Position numbers and translations under genes: made by a program. This document shows positions 57,926-64,000 of a stretch of DNA of 64,000 bases, piece after piece. The DNA is from Actinomyces oris (GTDB taxonomy: Bacteria > Actinomycetota > Actinomycetes > Actinomycetales > Actinomycetaceae), in NCBI RefSeq assembly GCF_006546825.1, contig NZ_VICC01000006.1, positions 62,001 to 126,000 on the forward strand, in the 5' to 3' direction. The notes under the pieces are model-generated. The model was not told the origin of the DNA, did not search any database, and was given only the letters and a program-made list of their open reading frames with translations. Each line of letters opens with the position of its first letter. The stretch's first letter is position 1.

Positions 57926-60234
57926 TGGCCCGCCCCGCTCGCCCCTTGGTGTGGCACCAGCTGCGGTTTGCCCTGCCGCTGCCGACAGAGACGGCGGTGG
58001 GTCTGGTGGAGCGCATCCTGGCGGATAGCTCGCTTGGGCGGGTGGTGCTGGAGCTGCGGGCCGCGGGTGGGCAGGCGGTCTGGGCGGTGGGCTCGAGCGC
58101 GGGTGAGCGGCTGGTCTCGGTGGTGCGTGAGCTGGTGCCGGGCTGCCGGGTGTCGCGTGGGGTCTCGCGGCGGGCGGTGGATCAGGCGGTGGTGGTGTCG
58201 GCCTGGCCGGTCGGGATGGGGCTGGCGACGGAACGGCTGGTGGCGGTGGTGCGGGCTGTCCTGGCCGCGCTAGCGGTGACGGCTGAGGGTGAGGAGCTGG
58301 TGGTTCAGCTGCAGCTGGGGCGGCGTTTCTCGCCAGAGGCGCTGGGGCGGGTGGAGCCGCAGGGCTGGCTGGAGCTGCTCGGCCTCGTACCGATTCCGTC
58401 TCTTAGTGGTGAGCGGGGTCGGCGAATGCGGGCGCAGGTGGGTCGGCATCGGGCAGCAGTCTGTCTGCGCTTGGGGGTGCGGGCCGCCTCGCCGCTGCGG
58501 CAGCGGGTGCTGCTGCAGGGGCTGCTGGGGGCGCTGCGCCTGGTGGAGGGGCCGGGGGTGCGGCTGCGCGCTCGCACGGAGCACCCCGCCAAGCTCAACG
58601 GGGTGCGGCGGCCGTGGCGGGCAGGGTTGGAGCTGGGTGCAGGAGAGATTGTGGCGATGGCGGGTTGGCCGGTGGGGGATGGGGCGCTGCCGGCGACGCC
58701 GTCGGCTCAGCCGCGGGTGCTGCCGCTGCCTCAGGCGCGTGAGACGCAGCGGGCGTTTGCCACGGGGGTGGCGGATCAGGCGGGTGAGCGCCTTGGTATC
58801 TCGATTGGTGATGCGCTCTATCACACGGTGCTGCTCGGGCCGACGGGGGCTGGTAAGTCCACCGCCTTGGCGCATCTGGCGTTGGCGGATATTCACGCTG
58901 GTCGGGGTGTGCTGCTGATCGATCCGAAGACGGATCTGGTGGCGGACATCTTGGCGCGGATCCCTGAGCAGCGACGCGATGACGTGGTGGTGATCGACCC
59001 GACCAGTAGCCGCCCGGTGGGGATCAACCCGCTGGCCCGAGCGCAGGCAGCGCGCAGCGGTGCGTTGTCGTCATCGGTGGTGGGAGGTGGTGTGCTAGGT
59101 GGTGGTGCGTCGCCGGAGCTGGTGGCGGATACGGTGCTGGCGACGTTGAAGGGGGTGTTTGCTGAATCCTGGGGTGTGCGGGTCGAGCAGGTGCTCTCCG
59201 CAGCGCTGGTGACGCTCGCCCGCACGCCCGGGGCGACGTTGGTCGATCTGCCCCTCTTGCTGACCAACGCGGCGTACCGTCAGCGGCTCATTGCGGCCTC
59301 GGGCGCGGATCCGCTGGGGATGGGCCAGTTCTGGGCGGCCTATGAGGCGCTCAGTGAGGCGCAGCGTCAGCAGTGGGTTGGGCCGGTGCTGACGCGGCTG
59401 CAGCCTTTCCTCATCCGCCCGCACCTGCGGGCCACGCTGGGTCAGGCCGCGCCGTCGTTCGATCTGGGGGAGGTGTTCACGCGGCGGCGGATTGTGCTGG
59501 TCAGTCTCAACAAGGGGGTGCTGGGGGCGGAGTCGGCTCGGCTGCTTGGGTCGCTGCTGGTCGGCCAGCTCTGGCCACTCATCCTGGCCCGAGCAGCGGT
59601 GGAACCATCGCGGCGGCATGTGGTCAGTGTCTTCATTGATGAGGTGCAGGACTACCTGTCGCTGCCGGGCAGCCTGGCCGATGCCCTGGCCCAGGCCCGG
59701 TCACTGGGCGCGGCGTTTCATCTGGCGCATCAGTACCGCGGGCAGCTGCCCCCAGCGCTCAAGGCGGGGATCGATGCCAATGCGCGCAACAAGATCATCT
59801 TCTCCCTGAGTGCGGCGGACGCGGCCGAGCTGGCCCGTCAGGCGATTGGCCTGGAGGCGGCCGACTTCCAGCTGCTGCCGCGCTTTGGCGTCTACGCCCG
59901 CACCCTGCACCACGGGCGGGAGAACCCCTGGTGCCACGCCACCACCCTGCCACCGACCCCACCGGTGCAGGACGCCCTGGCACTGCGCGCCGCCAGCCAG
60001 GCGCGCTACGGCCAAGACGCCGCGCAGGTTGAGGCCGCCTTGCTCGCGCGGATCAGGCAGCACGGCGAGATGACCGGTGATGACGTGGCTCAGATGGCAG
60101 CGGACGACGCGACGGGTGAGCGCGGGGGAGAAGCCACGAATGAAGGCGCTGGGCCAGCGAATGGCGTACCTGGCTCGACGGCTGATGTGGTGTTCGGCCG
60201 CCGGCCAGATAGGCGGGATGGAGGAACAGCATGA
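57925..60234 (+). CDS. VirD4/TraD-type coupling ATPase (element II)
   Basis: The product is 769 aa. Residues 1-250 are close to those of the element I protein; the ATPase core (Walker A GPTGAGKST, LLIDPKTDLVADILARI, Walker B VVSVFIDEVQDYLS) is only moderately similar; the TraM-recognition-like SLADALAQARSLGAAFHLAH is again identical. This alternation indicates recombination between elements. All ATPase residues are intact. It is coupled to the next small gene by ATGA. Confidence 0.85.
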   Translation: MARPARPLVWHQLRFALPLPTETAVGLVERILADSSLGRVVLELRAAGGQAVWAVGSSAGERLVSVVRELVPGCRVSRGVSRRAVDQAVVVSAWPVGMGLATERLVAVVRAVLAALAVTAEGEELVVQLQLGRRFSPEALGRVEPQGWLELLGLVPIPSLSGERGRRMRAQVGRHRAAVCLRLGVRAASPLRQRVLLQGLLGALRLVEGPGVRLRARTEHPAKLNGVRRPWRAGLELGAGEIVAMAGWPVGDGALPATPSAQPRVLPLPQARETQRAFATGVADQAGERLGISIGDALYHTVLLGPTGAGKSTALAHLALADIHAGRGVLLIDPKTDLVADILARIPEQRRDDVVVIDPTSSRPVGINPLARAQAARSGALSSSVVGGGVLGGGASPELVADTVLATLKGVFAESWGVRVEQVLSAALVTLARTPGATLVDLPLLLTNAAYRQRLIAASGADPLGMGQFWAAYEALSEAQRQQWVGPVLTRLQPFLIRPHLRATLGQAAPSFDLGEVFTRRRIVLVSLNKGVLGAESARLLGSLLVGQLWPLILARAAVEPSRRHVVSVFIDEVQDYLSLPGSLADALAQARSLGAAFHLAHQYRGQLPPALKAGIDANARNKIIFSLSAADAAELARQAIGLEAADFQLLPRFGVYARTLHHGRENPWCHATTLPPTPPVQDALALRAASQARYGQDAAQVEAALLARIRQHGEMTGDDVAQMAADDATGERGGEATNEGAGPANGVPGSTADVVFGRRPDRRDGGTA

Positions 60235-60728
60235 CGGGCGGAGGAATTGAGCGTGTCCTCCGCAGCGCGTTGGTGGCGCTGACGGGCTGTCACTCGCGCG
60301 GAAGTGCTACTCCAGGAGCCACCGGCTGCCCGCGGGGAGGTTATCGCCTGAGTCATGGACGTAGTTGCACGCGCTGTCTGGCCGCCCTCCCTCCTCCGGA
60401 ACGCTGTAAGGGTCGACACTCCCCGAGTATCGACCGCTTGCGCTGGGCTGAAAACCGCTCATTGCGATCGGTTTTCACACTCCTGCGGATTGAGGGACGG
60501 CCCGTCAGCGCTGCCGCCAAGAACAGCGCCGGCCCATGCCCAGCGGGGCTTTTAGCCTGCGAAGTCCAGCAGCCATACATCGCCCCTTGCCTTACCCCTG
60601 CGCTTGTCTCCACCACTGGCTTGCCAAGACGCGTCGGGGGACGAATCGCTCGACGCATCGCTGCAGCGAGCAGGCAGGGGCTATCGGCGCTGTGGTGCGG
60701 CACCGGCGCGGTTACGGGAGGCGACTGA
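60231..60728 (+). CDS. Small basic protein coupled to coupling ATPase (element II)
   Basis: A 165-aa ORF overlapping the ATPase stop (ATGA). The last 40 residues contain VSTTGLPRRVGGRIARRIAA, matching the element I small protein at 36745. The N-terminal extension has several Cys and Arg residues and no match. It is longer than the element I version, and 116 bp separate it from the relaxase-like gene. Confidence 0.5.
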   Translation: MTGGGIERVLRSALVALTGCHSRGSATPGATGCPRGGYRLSHGRSCTRCLAALPPPERCKGRHSPSIDRLRWAENRSLRSVFTLLRIEGRPVSAAAKNSAGPCPAGLLACEVQQPYIAPCLTPALVSTTGLPRRVGGRIARRIAAASRQGLSALWCGTGAVTGGD

Positions 60729-60844
60729 TGGCCCCTTCTGGCCATCCCATCACCACTGGCAACGGCCCCAGCCTCACAGCACAACCCCTGGCTCGCAGCA
60801 GCGGCTCGATCAACCACATGACGATCAGACAGGAGGAAACAGCG

Positions 60845-61786
60845 ATGAACACAGCGATATCGACATCGGAATACGCGAGCGTCGGGACAGGCACTGGTCT
60901 GGCAGTGCCGACGCCTGCGACGACGCCAACGACGATGAAGGGAGCAGCGACGACAGAGGCCGAAGCAAGGCGGCCGGTTCCCACGCGGATTGGCCGTGCC
61001 CAGCTGCAGGCGATTGCCGAGCGCCTCGATGTCACCGATCGCGAGCTGCTGGCGCTGCTGGCGGCCCATCGCTATGCCACGACGCGCCAGCTTGCGCAGA
61101 TCACTGAGCTGTCGGGGCAGTACGGTTCGGCCCGTTCGGCGCTGCGCCAGACCAGCCGGCGGCTGCGACGCCAGCACGGGCTGGGGCTGGTTGCTCACCT
61201 GGCACGGCGGATCGGTGGCACGCGGGCCGGCTCAGCCGGGTACGTCTGGTACCTGACAGCAGCGGGGCAGCGCCTGACGGGCGAGGGTCGCGGGGCGCGG
61301 CGACGCTTTCAGGAGCCGTCGCCCTTGTTCCTGGCTCATACGCTGGCGATCACGCAGGCGCGGGTGGTCATCGAGCAGGCCATCCACGCCGTCGGCGGGC
61401 ACCTGGCCCGGTTGCGTACCGAGCCGGCCTGCTGGCGCTCCTGGCTGCGGCTCGGTGGGGCGCTGGGCTGGCTCAAGCCGGATCTGGAAGCAATCACGGC
61501 AACGGATACCGGCGCAGAGGATCACTGGCTGCTTGAGGTCGACCTAGACACCGAGCATCCGGCACGGCTGCTGGCCAAGTGCCACGACTACCAGGCTCAC
61601 CTGGCCAGCGGCATCTTCCAGGCCCAGCACGGCTACTACCCGCAGGTGGTCTGGCTGCTGACCAACCCCACCCGGGCCGGCCGCCTGGCCGAGCAGATCG
61701 CCGCCGACCAGACGTTGACCCCGGGGTTGTTCAAGATCACCGCCGCGCCCGAGCAGCTCGCCACCTTAATTCAGGAGGGGCCCTAG
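60845..61786 (+). CDS. Replication-relaxation family protein (element II)
   Basis: A 313-aa homologue of 36996 with an extra low-complexity N-terminus. It has the winged-helix-like ELLALLAAHRYATTRQLAQI, and in the C-terminal half ACWRSWLRLGGALGWLKPDL, HWLLEVDLDTEHPARLLAKC and KCHDYQAHLASG. The pattern of conserved acids is the same, but identity is low. AGGAGG precedes the ATG. Confidence 0.75.
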   Translation: MNTAISTSEYASVGTGTGLAVPTPATTPTTMKGAATTEAEARRPVPTRIGRAQLQAIAERLDVTDRELLALLAAHRYATTRQLAQITELSGQYGSARSALRQTSRRLRRQHGLGLVAHLARRIGGTRAGSAGYVWYLTAAGQRLTGEGRGARRRFQEPSPLFLAHTLAITQARVVIEQAIHAVGGHLARLRTEPACWRSWLRLGGALGWLKPDLEAITATDTGAEDHWLLEVDLDTEHPARLLAKCHDYQAHLASGIFQAQHGYYPQVVWLLTNPTRAGRLAEQIAADQTLTPGLFKITAAPEQLATLIQEGP

Positions 61787-61939
61787 GACGCCGAAAGCAG
61801 CGCCGTTATCTACTTGGCTATTTCTCGGTCTGCCTCGTTCTCGGCAAGGAGAACCTACCAGCGACGAAGTTGGCGAACTGTGCTGAAAGCGGCGGAATGG
61901 CGGGGCAAGCTGGCGACTAGGGGAGTGTTGGGCGGGAAT

Positions 61940-62050
61940 GTTAGAGATACAGGAAACCAGACTGGACTTTTCCGCCCATCTGAGCGTCAATAGAAAGAGG
62001 AGAAACGCCAAACCAGTGAAATAGCAATATATGACGAGAGGAGGACACCG
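61940..62050 (+). promoter_or_regulatory. Conserved leader with mini-ORF before recombinase operon (element II)
   Basis: Nearly identical to about 37995-38107. It contains ACTGGACTTTTCCG, the AAAGAGGAGAAAC block and the same mini-ORF (62031-62054, MTRGGHR), whose stop overlaps the next start. Sequence upstream of it differs between the elements, so the leader itself seems to be selected. Confidence 0.6.
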
Positions 62051-62590
62051 ATGACAACACAGACAACAACGAACGCACGAGATGAGCACCCGGCCGTGCT
62101 GGAGGCGGTACCGGCCACCGCACGAGGCGACGGTGGTGCGGACGCTGGGCCGATCGCCATCTTCTACGGCGCGGCTCACTACCCCTTCGAGCTGGCCCGG
62201 CAACGGGAGCTGGTGGAGGACTATGCCGAAGCAACTGGCCTCAACCTGGTCACCGAGTTCCACGACCGACAGCAGTGCCAGGACGGGCTGAGCATGCTAC
62301 TGGACGCCTGCCAGCGTGGTGGGGTCGAGTACGTCATCACGGCAGACTGGCCCACCCCCAACCTCACCACCACCGAAGCAGACGCGGTCATTGAGCAGCT
62401 CGCCCAAGCCGGTACCCACCTGGTCTGCCTCAACGGCTGGCAGCCGGGCGACGGCACCCCACCAGCCTGGTGGGATGACGAAGAAGGCGTGTGGATGCGC
62501 CAGCTCGACGCACTCAGAGAGGAAGAGCATAGGCAGCGCGAGCAGAGCAGTGAACCCACCGAAACCACCAAGGAGGTGCACCATGCCTGA
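62051..62590 (+). CDS. Resolvase-fold protein lacking catalytic serine (element II)
   Basis: A 179-aa homologue of 38108. FYGAAHYPFELARQREL stands where an active enzyme has the serine motif, and DWPTPNLTTTEADAVIEQ where it has the LDRLARN segment. The rest (NLVTEFHDRQQCQDGLSMLL) follows the resolvase fold. It overlaps the recombinase start by 8 bp. The inactive residues are kept in both copies, so inactivity is probably functional. Confidence 0.7.
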   Translation: MTTQTTTNARDEHPAVLEAVPATARGDGGADAGPIAIFYGAAHYPFELARQRELVEDYAEATGLNLVTEFHDRQQCQDGLSMLLDACQRGGVEYVITADWPTPNLTTTEADAVIEQLAQAGTHLVCLNGWQPGDGTPPAWWDDEEGVWMRQLDALREEEHRQREQSSEPTETTKEVHHA

Positions 62591-64000
62591 CGCACTCGCC
62601 CCCGATCCCTTCACCGCCATGGCCGCCCAGCTCACTCCCAAGCGGGCCGTCTCATACATCCGCGTCTCTACTCGGGAGCAGGCCCAGCGTGGTGGTAGTG
62701 AGGAGGGCTTCTCCCTGCCGGCCCAGCGGGAGGCCAACAAGCGTAAGGCCCAGTCGATGGGGGCGCTGGTGGTTAAGGAGTTCGCCGACCGGGGCGAGTC
62801 GGCTCGTAGTGCGAACCGCCCTGAGCTGCAGAAGATGCTGGCCTACCTCAAAGAAGACGGTGGGATCGACTACGTCATCGTCCATAAGCTTGACCGCTTA
62901 GCCAGAAACCGCGCCGATGACGTGGAGATCAACCGCGCCTTCGAGCAAGCCGGCGTCCGGCTGGTTTCCACCAGCGAGAACATCGACCAGACGCCTGGCG
63001 GCATGCTCTTGCACGGCATCATGTCCTCCATCGCCGAGTTCTACTCCCGTAACCTGGCCAATGAGGTCATCAAGGGGATGGGCGAGAAAGCCAGGAATGG
63101 CGGGACGCTGGGCAAGGCGCCACTGGGGTATGTGAACGTCCGTGCCAGGGATGAGAACGGCCGAGAAGTCCGCACCATCGCCCTGGATGAGGAGCGGGCA
63201 CCGCTCATACGCCTCGCCTTCACGGAGTATGCGACGGGGCAGTGGACGACGAAGAGGCTCGCTGCGCACCTGCACGATCGCGGGCTGACGACCGTGCCGA
63301 CGGCCCGTAAACCGGCCAAGGCGGTGACGGGTGCCCAGCTGCATCGCATGCTGCGCCACCCCTACTACAAGGGCGTCATCTCCTTCCAAGGCGTGGAGTA
63401 CGCCGGGGCGCATGAGCCCTTGGTGGACGAAGAAACCTGGAGCCAGGTACAGGCCGTGCTCGACTCCCATCGCTTCGGCGAGCGCGAGCGTCAACACAAC
63501 CACCACCTTAAGACGACGGTGTACTGCAGCCTGTGCGGGGCCCGCTTGCTGGTGCAGAACACGCGCAACAGCAAAGGCGACCTCTACCCCTACTTCATCT
63601 GCGCCAGGCGCCAGCGAACCCACGACTGCGCCTTCCGCGCCGTTCTGATCGACGTCGTCGAAGAGCGCATGAGTGACCTCTACCGGACGATCCAACTCAG
63701 CAGCCAGGATCGCCAGCTGGTGGAGCAGTATGTGCGGGAGGAGCTACGGCACCTTGAGCGCGACAAAGACCGGACAATCCGCTCCCTAACGACACGGCGG
63801 ACGAACATCGAGGACAAGCGCCGCCGCTTGATGCACGCCCACTACGAAGGAGCCGTCCCCCTGGAGCTGCTCCGGGAGGAACAGACCCAGCTCACGAGCG
63901 AGCTCGACCATATTGAGCGCCAACTGGCCGCCTACCAGGCCGACATAACCGAGGTGCGGCAGCGCCTCACTCAGGCCCTTGACCTCCTCGAGGACTGCCA
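62583..64000 (+). CDS. Large serine recombinase of element II, cut by window end
   Basis: The frame is open from the ATG at 62583 to the window edge (about 472 codons). The first 190 residues are nearly identical to the element I enzyme (YIRVSTREQ, KLDRLARNRADD). From about VRARDENGREVRTIALDEER onward the recombinase domain and zinc ribbon (CSLCGARLL ... CARRQRTHDC) are clearly diverged. Thus the catalytic part is shared while the DNA-binding part differs, in line with a different att site. AAGGAGG precedes the start. Confidence 0.88.
   Translation, partial: MPDALAPDPFTAMAAQLTPKRAVSYIRVSTREQAQRGGSEEGFSLPAQREANKRKAQSMGALVVKEFADRGESARSANRPELQKMLAYLKEDGGIDYVIVHKLDRLARNRADDVEINRAFEQAGVRLVSTSENIDQTPGGMLLHGIMSSIAEFYSRNLANEVIKGMGEKARNGGTLGKAPLGYVNVRARDENGREVRTIALDEERAPLIRLAFTEYATGQWTTKRLAAHLHDRGLTTVPTARKPAKAVTGAQLHRMLRHPYYKGVISFQGVEYAGAHEPLVDEETWSQVQAVLDSHRFGERERQHNHHLKTTVYCSLCGARLLVQNTRNSKGDLYPYFICARRQRTHDCAFRAVLIDVVEERMSDLYRTIQLSSQDRQLVEQYVREELRHLERDKDRTIRSLTTRRTNIEDKRRRLMHAHYEGAVPLELLREEQTQLTSELDHIERQLAAYQADITEVRQRLTQALDLLEDC

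Larger units (their letters stand above)
40640..64000. mobile_element. Element II: related integrated element, right end outside window
   Basis: The left boundary is inferred only from the tandem-HTH gene whose reading frame opens at about 40640, mirroring the left end of element I. The right-hand module (53.3-64 kb) repeats that of element I gene for gene. The recombinase gene is cut at the window end, so attR is not visible. Cargo differs from element I except for the two-TM/XRE pair. Confidence 0.65.

Overview
The window is high-GC actinobacterial DNA. The GC-rich codon use, the GTG starts, the large serine recombinases and the gene families suggest an Actinomyces-like organism; genus is an inference from style, not a computed match. 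About 4.6 kb of ordinary chromosome at the left (alpha/beta hydrolase, two DUF1266-type proteins, a class I aminotransferase) is followed by two related integrative elements lying head to tail around a tRNA-Leu(TAA) gene.

Element I spans 4641-40539, bounded by an exact 31-bp direct repeat whose right copy overlaps the last 6 nt of the tRNA-Leu gene (40534-40618, minus strand). Element II starts just beyond the tRNA, at about 40.64 kb, and runs past the window end. Each has the same plan: a tandem helix-turn-helix (HTH) gene at the left end, a cargo region of mixed and often AT-rich genes, then a right-hand module. That module is a divergent minus-strand gene, a 99-aa helical protein, a membrane-anchored protein, a small Cys-rich ORF, an MT-A70 methyltransferase, overlapping small genes, a VirD4/TraD-type ATPase, a small basic protein, a replication-relaxation family protein, a degenerate resolvase-like protein and a large serine recombinase. 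No VirB4-like or other mating-pore genes were seen, so both look mobilizable rather than self-transmissible.

Element I cargo holds a RhuM-like protein, abortive-infection-like and HNH proteins, a CDP-alcohol phosphatidyltransferase-like protein with a coupled membrane protein, an ApeA-like HEPN defence protein, and a 243-bp inverted duplication of an XRE regulator around an acetyltransferase. It also holds a seven-gene minus-strand operon at 17.9-25.5 kb: a degenerate J-domain/TPR/membrane protein, an FtsK/EccC-type ATPase, three WXG100-sized helical proteins, a larger protein with a possible nuclease tail, and a small possible immunity protein. The first gene of that operon is interrupted by an ISAs1-family element; removing it with one copy of its 10-bp target duplication restores the frame exactly. 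A response regulator, histidine kinase, membrane protein and lipoprotein lie beside it.

Element II cargo has a Ser/Thr kinase, several membrane proteins, HEPN-like candidates and a second copy of the 2-TM protein/XRE pair of element I, here broken by a nonsense codon.

The most unusual observation concerns the att repeat, which lies inside the recombinase reading frame. In a circular element I the recombinase would be fused in frame to the tandem-HTH protein now at the opposite end, so integration appears to split one gene in two. A resolvase-like protein lacking the catalytic serine is encoded immediately upstream of each recombinase.
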